64,000 nucleotides of DNA. Source: Paenibacillus sp. BIC5C1. Its GTDB lineage: Bacteria; Bacillota; Bacilli; Paenibacillales; Paenibacillaceae. Each line of letters starts with the position of its first letter. Position 1 is the stretch's first letter. The translations under genes and the position numbers were made by a program. The DNA lies in NCBI RefSeq assembly GCF_032399705.1, contig NZ_CP135922.1, positions 5,580,001 through 5,644,000 on the forward strand. The letters are read 5' to 3'. Positions 1-9,389 of this stretch are shown here, in pieces. The notes beneath the pieces are model-generated. The model had not been told where the DNA came from and did not search any database. It was given only the letters and a program-made list of their open reading frames with translations.

Positions 1-75
1 GGTGGAGAAGCAACTTCCGAAACTCATAATAAAGAATTCTATCGGGAGATTGGCCGCAAAGGCGGGAGTAGTTAG
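1..75 (+). CDS. KGG-repeat general stress protein, 3' end only
   Basis: This is the last 24 codons of a gene that begins before the window. It is open in frame 1 from base 1 to the TAG at 73-75. The residues include GGEATSETHNKEFY and end IGRKGGSS. That matches the repeat of KGG-motif stress proteins (GsiB/con-10 type), which are small, glycine- and lysine-rich hydrophilic proteins, commonly under general stress control in Bacillales. The start and repeat number cannot be seen. A hairpin terminator follows about 55 bases downstream. Confidence 0.75.
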   Translation, partial: GGEATSETHNKEFYREIGRKGGSS

Positions 76-130
76 CCAATCCCCATGGGCAGCGGTGAAA
101 GATCACCTGAGCCCGTGCATCAAATCAAGA

Positions 131-165
131 AAGCTTCATTCCACTAATGGATTGAAGCTTCTTTC
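131..165 (+). terminator. Intrinsic terminator after the KGG stress gene
   Basis: AAGCTTCATTCCA and TGGATTGAAGCTT pair over 13 positions with one mismatch and a CTAA loop, followed by the pyrimidine-rich CTTTCTATT. It lies 55 bases after the stop of the stress gene and separates it from ilvD. Confidence 0.7.
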
Positions 166-273
166 TATTGAATTGTAGAAATATGACGACGGTTGTGATA
201 GACTCTATAGAAAAACCGGGTTGTTCACGGGTTTAAAGCAGCAAAGAACTTCACAAACTACGGGAAGCTCGAA

Positions 274-298
274 ACCAGTATCACTGGTCTATTTTTTT
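274..298 (+). terminator. Terminator-like hairpin in the ilvD leader
   Basis: ACCAGT-ATC-ACTGGT forms a 6-bp stem with a 3-base loop, followed by CTA and seven Ts. It stands about 90 bases before the ilvD start, inside an untranslated leader of roughly 170 bases, so it could act as an attenuator. I saw no T-box core or other known riboswitch motif. The rest of 76-388 holds no gene that I can support. A weak promoter (ATGACG, 17 bases, TATAGA) may lie just before base 220. Confidence 0.35.
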
Positions 299-388
299 AG
301 AGTACGGATGAAATTAAACGACAGATGCACTGCCATTTATATTTCCATTCATGTTGCTCAATATTATAAATTTGGGGGGAAATACACC

Positions 389-2074
389 ATGTCAGCCAAG
401 AAGATGCGTTCCGATATGATCAAAAAAGGTTTTGACCGTGCACCGCACCGCAGTTTGCTCCGCGCAGCGGGCGTTAAAGAAGAGGACTTTGGCAAACCAT
501 TTATTGCCGTATGTAACTCTTACATCGATATCGTGCCCGGCCATGTCCACCTGCAGGAATTCGGTAAAATTGTAAAGGAAGCTATTCGTGAAGCCGGTGG
601 CGTTCCATTCGAATTCAACACCATCGGAGTTGACGACGGAATTGCCATGGGACACATTGGTATGCGTTACTCGCTGCCAAGCCGTGACATTATCGCGGAT
701 TCCGTGGAAACCGTTGTATCTGCACACTGGTTCGACGGCATGGTATGTATCCCGAACTGTGACAAAATCACACCAGGCATGATGATGGGTGCACTCCGCT
801 GTAATATCCCTACCGTGTTTGTCAGCGGTGGTCCAATGAAGGCAGGTCGTGACAGCAACGGTAAAGCATTGTCCCTGACTTCCGTATTTGAAGGCGTAGG
901 TGCTTATCAAGCTGGTAAAATCGATGATAAGAGCTTGCTTGAACTTGAACAGTTCGGTTGTCCAACATGTGGATCATGCTCCGGTATGTTCACTGCGAAC
1001 TCCATGAACTGTCTGGCTGAAGCGATGGGACTGGCTATGCCAGGTAACGGAACCATCCTGGCTGTTGCTCCTGAGCGTCGTGAGTTTGTTAAACAATCCG
1101 CTAAACAACTGATGGAACTCATCAAAATGGATCTGAAACCACGTGATATCGTTACTGTAGAAGCCATCGACAACGCTTTTGCACTGGATATGGCTATGGG
1201 TGGTTCCACAAATACGGTACTTCATACATTGGCACTGGCTCATGAAGCAGGCATCGAGTATCCAATCGAGCGAATCAATGAAGTTGCTAACCGCGTTCCT
1301 CACTTGGCAAAATTGGCACCTGCTTCCGATCTTCACATCGAAGACGTTCACAATGCGGGTGGCGTAAGTGCTGTTCTGAACGAATTGCTCAAGAAACCAG
1401 GTGCTATTCACGGAGACTGCATTACTGTAACGGGTAAAACGATCCGTGAGAACGTTGAAGGTCAGGAAATCCAAGATACAAATGTCATCCATCATCTGGA
1501 TAATCCGCACTCGGAAAAAGGCGGACTGGCTGTATTGTTTGGTAACCTTGCACCACAAGGAGCTATCATCAAAGTCGGTGCTGTTGACCCATCGGTTGGC
1601 GGATACCACAAAGGTCCTGCTATTTGCTTCGACTCCCAGGAACAAGCGCTTGAAGGCATTGCGAACGGCAAAGTAAAAGAAGGACATGTTGTTGTTATCC
1701 GTTATGAAGGACCGAAAGGCGGACCAGGTATGCCTGAGATGCTCGCTCCTACTTCCCAGATCGTAGGTATGGGCCTTGGTGCCAAAGTAGGTCTGATCAC
1801 CGACGGACGCTTCTCTGGCGCATCCCGCGGAATCAGTATCGGACATATCTCTCCGGAAGCTGCTGAAGGCGGTCCAATTGCTTTTGTTGAAGAAGGAGAC
1901 ATCATTGAACTTGATCTGAACAACCGCATCATCGAATTGCATATCAGTGACGAAGAATTCGAACGTCGTCGCGCAGGTTGGAAAGGCTTTGAACCGAAAG
2001 TAAAAACCGGTTACCTCGCTCGTTATTCCAAACTGGTAACGAATGCAAGCAACGGCGGCGTACTGAGTATCTAA
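389..2074 (+). CDS. ilvD: Dihydroxy-acid dehydratase
   Basis: IlvD dehydrates 2,3-dihydroxy-isovalerate and -methylvalerate to the 2-keto acids that lead to valine, leucine and isoleucine; it is a cytoplasmic iron-sulfur enzyme. The 561-residue product has the usual length for the family. Expected cluster cysteines are visible: C42 in [12 protein letters not shown]124 in NCDKITPG, and C197 in [10 protein letters not shown]. The frame stays open upstream to base 221, but ATG 389 is chosen because a GGGGGGA site sits 8 bases before it and the family begins near this [10 protein letters not shown]. The gene appears monocistronic: no ilvBHC or leu genes adjoin it, and a strong terminator follows. 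A leader hairpin at 274-298 hints at regulation. Confidence 0.96.
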   Translation: MSAKKMRSDMIKKGFDRAPHRSLLRAAGVKEEDFGKPFIAVCNSYIDIVPGHVHLQEFGKIVKEAIREAGGVPFEFNTIGVDDGIAMGHIGMRYSLPSRDIIADSVETVVSAHWFDGMVCIPNCDKITPGMMMGALRCNIPTVFVSGGPMKAGRDSNGKALSLTSVFEGVGAYQAGKIDDKSLLELEQFGCPTCGSCSGMFTANSMNCLAEAMGLAMPGNGTILAVAPERREFVKQSAKQLMELIKMDLKPRDIVTVEAIDNAFALDMAMGGSTNTVLHTLALAHEAGIEYPIERINEVANRVPHLAKLAPASDLHIEDVHNAGGVSAVLNELLKKPGAIHGDCITVTGKTIRENVEGQEIQDTNVIHHLDNPHSEKGGLAVLFGNLAPQGAIIKVGAVDPSVGGYHKGPAICFDSQEQALEGIANGKVKEGHVVVIRYEGPKGGPGMPEMLAPTSQIVGMGLGAKVGLITDGRFSGASRGISIGHISPEAAEGGPIAFVEEGDIIELDLNNRIIELHISDEEFERRRAGWKGFEPKVKTGYLARYSKLVTNASNGGVLSI

Positions 2075-2117
2075 TTCAAGTAATATCTGGTGAATTTCTA
2101 TACCAGAAACATAAATA

Positions 2118-2164
2118 AAGGGTTGCTCTTCAGCCGACTTCGGCGAAGGGCAACCCTTTTCTTT
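2118..2164. terminator. Bidirectional terminator between ilvD and the deacetylase gene
   Basis: AAGGGTTGC pairs with GCAACCCTT, and an inner arm built around GCCGA-CTTCGGC closes with a stable TTCG-like loop. T-rich tracts flank both sides (TTTTCTTT on +, TTTATTTAT on -), so it can serve both convergent genes. Confidence 0.85.
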
Positions 2165-2177
2165 ATTCATTTCGCAA

Positions 2178-3578
2178 TCAGTTTCGTTCAGGTACAAGAT
2201 CCTGTTCAGGAACCAACAATTCCTCTGATGACTGTTCCGCTGTTGCTGCTACCAATGCGTGCTGACCATATCGATCCAGCAGCACATCAAGCGGCATGGC
2301 AATCATTTTTGGAACCAATTGTTCGGATCGCTGCTTCAGTCGTTTTGTTCCAGCCGGATGAATGACGCTTAGCAGAAGTTTCAGATACACTTTGGATGCA
2401 GAACTGAATGGCCCAGGAGCCAACTCCCGAACCGTAAACCCAAATTTCTCCGGTCCCCGGTTAATCATACTCACACCGTACAGAGCCTTGGCTGAACGAA
2501 GTTCAGGTTCAAGTGCGACCTGCCGGGCCAAATCAGGAAGTTGCTGTTCCATGGCCCGAATCATGCGAATGGCCAGATGCATACTTGAGCGTGATGTCAT
2601 ACCCAGATCGAAAAGCTTTTTATTATCAAAATGAAGTTCAATAACCGGATCTCCGTTACGAATGACATGACCGTCGTTCATTTCAACCAATGCTCCATGA
2701 TATACGCGGGAGCGGTAGTGTAATAATGGGTCCTCTGGTGATGCAGTATGCAAATGATATACCCAATGAAACAACTTCTCCCAGCCTAGCCATAACGCAA
2801 CAACCATACGTTTCCAAGGTGATAAAAGTGTTTGTGGTTGACCTGCATTTTTAGATTCGCTCACCGTAACGCCTCCCATCAACGTATCGATGCGTACACT
2901 GTGCAACTGCTGCCTGTTTGCTTCCTGCAATACGACTTCGAGCGCCTGAAGCATCTGCTCCGGCGCGTGTGCATCAGCGCCGAGGGTAGTCCCTCGATCA
3001 TGCAGTAACATGACCTCTCCGCCCCTTAGCTCCTTCAACATTCGTTCCGTCAATTTCTCAACGCCCACACTGCTTCTCCAGTCCTCAAACATGGACGACC
3101 ACAGAATAATACGGCGATCTTTTTTACTGAAGAAATCAAACAGATTCATAATGCCCCATGGTGGACGATAATAACAAGTTCTCACCCCCGTTACCCCTTG
3201 AATAATCTGACCTGTTCGTTGAATCTGATCTCGAACCGTACGCGGCCGCATCAACCAATTGGTTTTATGAATATAATTATGAATTCCGAGAAGATGACCT
3301 TCCTCATGTATGCGCTGGATGAGCTCGGGATGACGGGCTGCATGCTCCCCGACTACAAAAAACGTTGCCTTTGCTTCATACTGACGCAGTAAATCAAGCA
3401 ATCTGGGCGTGTATTCCGGGTCCGGCCCATCATCAAATGTTAAGGAAAACTCCGTCTCACTTCTCCCGCGCCTGAACACACGAAAACCGAAAAGTCTGCT
3501 AACCAAACTCGGAATAAAGGCGTAAAACGATGAAATGTACAATAACCACAGTAATATGCTCTGAAGTAAATTTGTCAT
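2178..3578 (-). CDS. Membrane-anchored polysaccharide deacetylase (NodB family) with YkoP-like C-terminal domain
   Basis: The 466-residue product has an N-terminal hydrophobic segment (about residues 5-25), which is a likely membrane anchor or signal. A NodB homology domain follows at about 40-235. Its motifs are TFDDGPDPEYT (catalytic base and metal Asp), GIHNYIH (metal His pair), RPPWG and VMLLHD. Such enzymes remove acetyl groups from peptidoglycan, chitin-like or other surface glycans at the cell envelope. The last 200 or so residues lack catalytic motifs and resemble the YkoP-type domain found next to deacetylases in bacilli; this assignment is from memory. ATG 3578 was chosen because GGGGAG lies 8 bases upstream; the 17 codons before it have no site. 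Substrate is unknown. Confidence 0.85.
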   Translation of the reverse strand: MTNLLQSILLWLLYISSFYAFIPSLVSRLFGFRVFRRGRSETEFSLTFDDGPDPEYTPRLLDLLRQYEAKATFFVVGEHAARHPELIQRIHEEGHLLGIHNYIHKTNWLMRPRTVRDQIQRTGQIIQGVTGVRTCYYRPPWGIMNLFDFFSKKDRRIILWSSMFEDWRSSVGVEKLTERMLKELRGGEVMLLHDRGTTLGADAHAPEQMLQALEVVLQEANRQQLHSVRIDTLMGGVTVSESKNAGQPQTLLSPWKRMVVALWLGWEKLFHWVYHLHTASPEDPLLHYRSRVYHGALVEMNDGHVIRNGDPVIELHFDNKKLFDLGMTSRSSMHLAIRMIRAMEQQLPDLARQVALEPELRSAKALYGVSMINRGPEKFGFTVRELAPGPFSSASKVYLKLLLSVIHPAGTKRLKQRSEQLVPKMIAMPLDVLLDRYGQHALVAATAEQSSEELLVPEQDLVPERN

Positions 3579-3687
3579 GCTACAAACTCCCCGCTTCTCT
3601 TGCTGAATTACCGTGCCATAATATAGCACTAACCAAAATAAACCGCCTTTAATTTTATCATAATTCAGCCTTTTCTTGAATCCTCTT

Positions 3688-3716
3688 TTCCCAAAAAGAT
3701 TGCTATCGTGTACAAT
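3688..3716 (+). promoter_or_regulatory. Possible sigma-A promoter of the AI-2E permease gene
   Basis: TTCCCA (4 of 6 to TTGACA), a 17-base spacer, and TACAAT (5 of 6 to TATAAT) lie about 50 bases before the chosen start at 3765, in the gap between two divergent genes. Confidence 0.35.
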
Positions 3717-3764
3717 AAATGCATCCTAATTTTTACCTTAATGACGTATAAAGGAGCCCTGCCC

Positions 3765-4961
3765 ATGCTGCCGCTTTACAAAAAATACGGGCGCACCGTC
3801 TTTGACATTGCGCTGCTCGTATTAACCGTGTACTTTATCATGTACGGTTTTAGTCGATTATATCAATTGGCTGCGCCAGTTTTTCTTTCATTTATAGTGT
3901 ATTGGATGATCGAACCTCTGGCAAGATTTCTACATCGTAAAGGATTGCCCAAAACCTTGGGTGCCGCCGTTTCAGTATTATTGTTTCTTGCAGTTATTGT
4001 TGCTGCTTTTTTTGGATTGGGGTTAATTATCGTATCCCAAATTTCTAATTTGCAGGATAATTTCCCTTATTATATCGAGTTGATTCAGCATGAATTCACC
4101 AATCTGGTTTATTTCATCCAGGACAAGTCTGATGCCTTACCTAACGGAATAACCGATAAGGTTAATGACTATTTTGCGACACTGACCGGATTCCTGTCCA
4201 AATGGGTAACCAGCGGTGCGCAATTCGTGATCGGTTTTCTCAGTTCATTTTCTTCCTTTATTACTAATTTCGGGATTGCCATCATTCTCGCGTTCTTTCT
4301 CAGCATTGAGATTGAATCGTGGCGGAAATTTGCCCGCGCCAAAACACCAAAAACGTTAAAGCTGGCTCTTGAATTTATGCGGAATCATGTGTTCAAGACG
4401 ATCCGTTCGTATTTGAAGGCCCAGATGATTATGATGCTGATTACTTTTGTATTGATTTATGCAGGCTTGTTAATTCTGGGAACTGCCAATGCCTTCACCA
4501 TCGCAGCCATCTGTGCCGTTTTTGATCTCGTTCCATTGCTGGGTGTTCCTGTTATTTTCATTCCGTGGATTGTGTATCTGTTCATTGTGGGAAATAGCAG
4601 CCTTGCGATTGGCTTAATTGTAGTCCTTGCTGTAACCATGCTGACACGCCAACTGCTGGAGCCCAAAATATCGGGTAATTCAATCGGGGTTTCTTCCGCT
4701 TACTTGATGCTTTCTTTTATGCTGATCTCGCTCTCTGTCTTTGGTCTGGCTGGCGTGGTATTGTCTCCCGTGCTGCTGATTCTACTCAAAGAACTGCTGC
4801 AACAAGGATATCTCCAGCAATGGATCCATTTGCCGAAGGATGAATTCGAATCTTCCCCATTAGTGATGGACACACCGGGCAGCACCACCCCTGATATGAA
4901 TGTTGAGCCTTCGGTGCAAGAGCCTGCTTCTCCCGGTAATCACGAGGATTCAGCCAAATAG
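3765..4961 (+). CDS. AI-2E family transporter (PerM-like), 8-TM permease
   Basis: The 398-residue product is a polytopic membrane protein of the AI-2E/PerM family. It has paired N-terminal helices ending near IEPLARFLHRKGLP, a soluble segment at about 75-150, and four or five C-terminal helices with the typical FDLVPLLGVPV and LEPKISGNSIG signatures. Family members have been linked to autoinducer export, Na+/H+ antiport or peptidoglycan-related flux; the substrate cannot be told from sequence. The tail (about 360-398) is Pro/Ser/Thr-rich and acidic. Start ATG 3765 has AGGAG 8 bases upstream; an upstream in-frame ATG has no site. The last 22 bases overlap the end of the convergent PBP gene. 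A second paralogue lies at 17560-18633. Confidence 0.85.
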   Translation: MLPLYKKYGRTVFDIALLVLTVYFIMYGFSRLYQLAAPVFLSFIVYWMIEPLARFLHRKGLPKTLGAAVSVLLFLAVIVAAFFGLGLIIVSQISNLQDNFPYYIELIQHEFTNLVYFIQDKSDALPNGITDKVNDYFATLTGFLSKWVTSGAQFVIGFLSSFSSFITNFGIAIILAFFLSIEIESWRKFARAKTPKTLKLALEFMRNHVFKTIRSYLKAQMIMMLITFVLIYAGLLILGTANAFTIAAICAVFDLVPLLGVPVIFIPWIVYLFIVGNSSLAIGLIVVLAVTMLTRQLLEPKISGNSIGVSSAYLMLSFMLISLSVFGLAGVVLSPVLLILLKELLQQGYLQQWIHLPKDEFESSPLVMDTPGSTTPDMNVEPSVQEPASPGNHEDSAK

Positions 4962-6748
4962 TCCATCACTTTTCTGAACATCGCCGTTGCTTGATGACGG
5001 CTGCTTGGAGCAACGTTTTGGACAAGGACAGCTACAGCATATTTGGGTTGTTCCGTAGGCCCATACCCAATAAACCATTGATGGTTACGTTTCTCTCCGT
5101 GCTGCTGTACCTGTGCTGTGCCTGACTTCCCTGCCACCTGCCACCGTGCATGTTGCAGGGATTTTCCCGTTCCGTCACTAACAACCTTCTTCATCCAGGA
5201 TAACAGCTGATGCGCTGTAGCTGGAGAGATCCGTCCTGCTGAAGATGGTGAATCATGTATCGGCATATCCAGCATCGTATCTCCATCGGCATATCGGATA
5301 CGCTGAACGAGGCGTGGAGCGCTCACTTTGCCATCATGCAAAAGCGTAACGATCAAATTGGCCGCTTGTAAAGGAGTAACCAGAACGTCCCGCTGACCGA
5401 TAGCCGTCTGTACCTTGGCTCCTTCATCCTGAGGAGAGACGGAAGGCAGTCTCACTCTTCCTGCATCCTCATGATCGAAATGATGCAGCACCGGCATACC
5501 TGAAGCCTTCTTTCCCTCCCAGCCAACTGTACGTGCCAATCCCAAAGCATCCGCCGTACGTTCCAGCTGCTCCATACTGAGCCGACGTGCAGTCTCAGCA
5601 AATACAATATTACAAGACTCGGCAAATCCCTGCTCCAGATTCAATGTCCCATGCCCATGCTCCTTCCAGCAGGACAGACCGTATTTCCCAAACTCGCCAT
5701 CACAATGGAAAGTTTCCCCTTTGGATACAGCGTGATATTCCAGTGCGGCCGCTGCTGTAACGATTTTGAATATTGAACCCGGTACAGCTCCCTGCACGGC
5801 ACGATTTGCCCAAGCCGTTTGTTTAGGGTTCACATGCTGCGGATTATAGAACGGCGCCGAAACCATTGCACGTACGTCTGCATTGGCTGCATCCAGCACA
5901 ACGATAGCCCCTTCCTTCATTCCGGACTTCTTCACAATCTGCTCTATCCCTTGCTGCACATCGATATTGATCGTCGTCTCTGCACGCAATGGGTAGTGTG
6001 TATTAGAGGGTGCAATCACGCGTGGCTGGATATCCTGAATAACTTCTCCTGAACCTGTAACCATACGAGTTAACAAGGTAGGCCCAATGCCCATCAATAA
6101 AGGTTCCATTGTTCTTTCCAACCCGGCTGCTCCAGATTTCATGGTAAAAGGCTGCTTGACCTCATTTTTGTGACCCAACTGTATATTTGAGAATCCAGGC
6201 TGTTCAGCAAGATAACCCAACCATTGCATGCCCGTAGCGGCTTGTCCATATCTCGTCATAAAAGGATACACACTCGCTCCGTCTGCCTTCAATTCACGTA
6301 GTCGGGCAACCTGAGAATTGGTCAACGTTCTGGGCTGGTTGGCACCTGCTGTCCAGAAATGGGGTGCGTTTCCTTGATTCCATTCCTTTTGTAACGACTT
6401 CACATCAGTATGTAAGAGAGCAGCCAATTCCTTAACCTCCGAATTTGCCACTATGGATGGATATGAATGACTTGTTTGATTTGGATGCGGAAAAAGGACC
6501 AACCCCCATTCCAGCTTGCCTGTTAAGGGTTGACCCTTATAATCGGTAAATTGGCCTCGTCCCGTATCCAGTACCACTCCTCGCTCTCGCTGCAATACGG
6601 ACATTTCACGAACGGTACGTTGGAATCCTGGCATCGTGCGGTTGATTTGAACGCCCTGAACCCAAGCTAAACGAATCATAAGCAAAATAAATAAACCCGT
6701 AAGAAGAATACATGTAATATAAATGCGCCGCTTCAGTTGTAAAAGCAT
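4940..6748 (-). CDS. Class B penicillin-binding protein (PbpI/YrrR-like transpeptidase)
   Basis: The 602-residue product has a short cytoplasmic tail, one membrane helix (about 10-29), an N-terminal dimerisation domain, and a C-terminal transpeptidase domain. All three active-site motifs are present: SIFK at 325-328 (nucleophile Ser325), SCN at 378-380 and KSGT at 541-544. No PASTA repeats are seen. Class B PBPs cross-link peptidoglycan outside the membrane. The position just beyond the yrrO-yrrN-mltG cluster fits B. subtilis pbpI, inferred from gene order. The ATG at 6748 follows GGGGTG by 6 bases. Its 3' end overlaps the convergent AI-2E gene by 22 bases, so no terminator fits between them. 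Confidence 0.88.
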   Translation of the reverse strand: MLLQLKRRIYITCILLTGLFILLMIRLAWVQGVQINRTMPGFQRTVREMSVLQRERGVVLDTGRGQFTDYKGQPLTGKLEWGLVLFPHPNQTSHSYPSIVANSEVKELAALLHTDVKSLQKEWNQGNAPHFWTAGANQPRTLTNSQVARLRELKADGASVYPFMTRYGQAATGMQWLGYLAEQPGFSNIQLGHKNEVKQPFTMKSGAAGLERTMEPLLMGIGPTLLTRMVTGSGEVIQDIQPRVIAPSNTHYPLRAETTINIDVQQGIEQIVKKSGMKEGAIVVLDAANADVRAMVSAPFYNPQHVNPKQTAWANRAVQGAVPGSIFKIVTAAAALEYHAVSKGETFHCDGEFGKYGLSCWKEHGHGTLNLEQGFAESCNIVFAETARRLSMEQLERTADALGLARTVGWEGKKASGMPVLHHFDHEDAGRVRLPSVSPQDEGAKVQTAIGQRDVLVTPLQAANLIVTLLHDGKVSAPRLVQRIRYADGDTMLDMPIHDSPSSAGRISPATAHQLLSWMKKVVSDGTGKSLQHARWQVAGKSGTAQVQQHGEKRNHQWFIGYGPTEQPKYAVAVLVQNVAPSSRHQATAMFRKVMDYLAESS

Positions 6749-6813
6749 CAGGACACCCCGTTCAGCGTTTTGGCATAGTATTCTTCATTCGGAATGGAAT
6801 TATTCGGTAACAA

Positions 6814-6844
6814 CAAGAAAACCTGTCCCATATTAGGGACAGGC
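6814..6844 (-). terminator. Terminator of the chemoreceptor gene
   Basis: On the minus strand CCTGTCCC-TAATAT-GGGACAGG forms a perfect 8-bp stem followed by TTTTCTTG. It lies about 30 bases after the chemoreceptor stop codon. Confidence 0.85.
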
Positions 6845-6871
6845 TTCTCAATTGAAGCAAACAGGTTCGAA

Positions 6872-9154
6872 TTAGACTGTAAAGCGAGACAATGTATCTT
6901 TCAATTCTGTGGACACATTCTCCAGTTTTGCAGACAAATTCACCAGTTGGTTACTGATATTTTGTTGTTCACTACTCAAGGAGGCAACTTCCTGGGACGT
7001 TGCAGAAGATTGTTCAGCTACTGCGCTGACATTACTCATCGCTTCGGACAACGTACCTTGAGATTGATTCAAATCTCCGATTGAGCCGGTGACCATGCTC
7101 AGACTCTCAACAAAAGCACCCATTTGTTGCTGTACTGAAGCAAATATTACATTGGTATCTTTTACGGCATCCATCTGTTCCTTAAATAATGGATAAGCTG
7201 CAGACAATTGATCCACCGTCTCATTCATTTCGGTCATAATCTTGTCAGTAATGTCGCCCACCATATCAATGGACTGTCTGGATTGTTCAGCCAACTGACG
7301 AACCTCATTTGCTACCACCATGAATCCGCGTCCAGCTGTACCGGCACGAGCGGCTTCAATTGTTGCATTCAAGGAGAGAATATTTGTTTGTTTGGTAATA
7401 TTCTGCATGACGTCAAGCACCTTCAGAACAGAGGACGTGCTCTCTTTCAAGGAATCTACCTTATTTACCAACGCACCAATCATTTCTTCTGTCTTCTGCG
7501 TTTTGGTCATCAACTGGTTCAAATGCTGTGTACCTGTTTGACTGGATTTCTCTACATGACGGGCTGAATCACCCATTTGTTCATTCGCGGCGACCACACT
7601 CTCCATCTGACGGGAGATATTGTCGGTCAATTCGTTTCCACGCTCCGCTTCTGTTGCCAGACTGCTTGCTCCACCTGCAATTTCTTCAGTGGCTACGGCA
7701 ATCTCTGAAGCGGAGACTGCTGTTTTCTTGGATGCGCTGCTCAGCTCAGAAGCGGTATCCAATACTTCCTGTGCGGAACGGTTGGTTTGCTCCACAAGTT
7801 TCGTAATTTGCTCCATCATCAGGTTGAATGCAGCCGATAATTGACCAATTTCATCCTGGGAGCTATAAGGTGTACGCACCTTGAGGTTCCCTTTTGCACC
7901 TTCTTGCATCAGATCTTTCAATTTGCCCATTGGGCGGGCAATCATGCGAACCATCCAAATACCGATCAGTATCGCAATAACGGCATCAATCAATGCCATC
8001 CACAAAGTCAGTGTAAGAATACCCTTGGCATCTTTAACCAGGATCGAAGTTGGAACCATCCCGATCAGTTTCCAATCGGATGTATCCATGGTGCTGTATG
8101 ATGCCAGCATATTGGTTGAATTTCCATCCATCGTATACTCCGTATTCGTGCTGCCGGATTTTTCTTTCAAATCTTTTATGAAAGCCAAATCCGTATCTTT
8201 CCCTGTACGATCAGCAATCGTTGAAGCTACTACCTTGTTGTCCGGAGCAATGAGCTGGAGGACTGCGCCTTCACCCAAGTCAAGTGATTTCAATTGCTGC
8301 TCCAGAACCTCCAATTTCAATTCAATGATTAACACATAGGACTGGGTTGTCCCTTGCAGATTCTTCATTGAACGGGCAATTCGGAACGTTGGTGTGCTGC
8401 CATCCTCTTTGACTTCCGTTGGAAGCCAGCGATATCCACCTGCTTGTACCAACTCGTCGTACCAGCTCTCATTCCGGATGTCGCCCATGGAAGAACTGCT
8501 GTTACCTGTGCCCATGGTAGACCTTGTTTCGTCTGTAGGCACAAGATAAATCGCTTCCATAGATTTATTCGTAAAAGCAATATTCGATAATTGTTTGTTG
8601 ATGGAGCTTGAATTCACAAACGTATCATATGCCGACAAATTCTTATCAGACATCTTCTGAAGCAAGGACTGCATTTCCGGATCGAAGAAAATTTGTGTGG
8701 ATGTATCTACGAACCGTTCCAGGATAATGTCCATTTTTTGTTTGGTTTGTTCAATGGTTTCCTGATTTGATCGGGATGCATTCTTCTCAATCGTATCTTT
8801 GGCTTTTGCATAGGATAATAGACCTAGACCAATGACAAAAAACATGATTCCTACGAAAAAGACCAAAAACAGCTTAACGCCTACCGATTTAACGGGATTA
8901 GCCTTCTTAATCTGCGTAAACGTTGTTCCCCCAACATCTTTCCAGTTTTGATTCTTCAACTGGTTTTTGGTCTTGTTCCACCCCGACTTCAGCTTACCTG
9001 AGCCCAATGTAAAAGACTTTTTGCCTGAGGTATCCCCTGTCTTACTTTTAACACCTTTTTCTTTCTTCACTTTCTGAACCTTCTCGGGCTTAACCTTCTC
9101 GGGTATTGTCAACTCTTCCCCACTGTCCTTCTGCTTCTTTTGAACCAATCCCAT
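6872..9154 (-). CDS. Methyl-accepting chemotaxis protein with lysine-rich cytoplasmic N-terminal extension
   Basis: The 760-residue product runs: a lysine-rich hydrophilic stretch (1-90), TM1 (about 92-114), an extracellular Cache-like sensor (about 120-380), TM2 (about 385-408), a HAMP segment ([17 protein letters not shown]), and a long coiled-coil signalling domain. The kinase-control hairpin is clear around [16 protein letters not shown]. It should sense an extracellular ligand and control CheA; the ligand is unknown. The 90-residue basic tail before TM1 is unusual because most receptors start within 10-15 residues of TM1. ATG 9154 follows AGGTGA almost directly, which is tight spacing, but no better in-frame start exists before TM1. 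The gene is flanked by terminators and looks monocistronic. Confidence 0.92.
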   Translation of the reverse strand: MGLVQKKQKDSGEELTIPEKVKPEKVQKVKKEKGVKSKTGDTSGKKSFTLGSGKLKSGWNKTKNQLKNQNWKDVGGTTFTQIKKANPVKSVGVKLFLVFFVGIMFFVIGLGLLSYAKAKDTIEKNASRSNQETIEQTKQKMDIILERFVDTSTQIFFDPEMQSLLQKMSDKNLSAYDTFVNSSSINKQLSNIAFTNKSMEAIYLVPTDETRSTMGTGNSSSSMGDIRNESWYDELVQAGGYRWLPTEVKEDGSTPTFRIARSMKNLQGTTQSYVLIIELKLEVLEQQLKSLDLGEGAVLQLIAPDNKVVASTIADRTGKDTDLAFIKDLKEKSGSTNTEYTMDGNSTNMLASYSTMDTSDWKLIGMVPTSILVKDAKGILTLTLWMALIDAVIAILIGIWMVRMIARPMGKLKDLMQEGAKGNLKVRTPYSSQDEIGQLSAAFNLMMEQITKLVEQTNRSAQEVLDTASELSSASKKTAVSASEIAVATEEIAGGASSLATEAERGNELTDNISRQMESVVAANEQMGDSARHVEKSSQTGTQHLNQLMTKTQKTEEMIGALVNKVDSLKESTSSVLKVLDVMQNITKQTNILSLNATIEAARAGTAGRGFMVVANEVRQLAEQSRQSIDMVGDITDKIMTEMNETVDQLSAAYPLFKEQMDAVKDTNVIFASVQQQMGAFVESLSMVTGSIGDLNQSQGTLSEAMSNVSAVAEQSSATSQEVASLSSEQQNISNQLVNLSAKLENVSTELKDTLSRFTV

Positions 9155-9281
9155 TCACCTGCCAGTAATTTACTTGTTGGATTTTTCTTTCTCTCCCCTA
9201 TAAATATGTAGTATTCGACAGCTTTCTCCTTTCCCCTTTCGTTTTCTCGAAATTTATTACAACTTTTTTCCTATTTTTCTA

Positions 9282-9318
9282 TAAAAAAAAGACCCCCATA
9301 TACCGATATACGGAGGTC
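9282..9318 (-). terminator. Terminator of the yrrN-yrrO operon
   Basis: On the minus strand GACCTCCGTATAT-CGG-TATATGGGGGTC forms a 12-13 bp stem (one G-U) followed by eight Ts. It lies 70 bases after the yrrO stop. Confidence 0.85.
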
Positions 9319-9389
9319 GAATTTGTAAATTTTATAACACTATATTGTTAAAACATAACATTATTTTGTTAAAAACTAGGCATTTAAAC

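Noticed and set aside
53..388. T-box or CodY site upstream of ilvD
   Set aside because: No GGTGGNACCGCG core is present, and the best AATATTATAAATTT stretch is far from the CodY consensus.
974..2197. Long minus-strand open frame (407 codons) antisense to ilvD
   Set aside because: It lies wholly against a confidently identified gene, has an atypical residue mix rich in Cys, Phe, Asn and Ser, and matches no known protein. It is a shadow frame.
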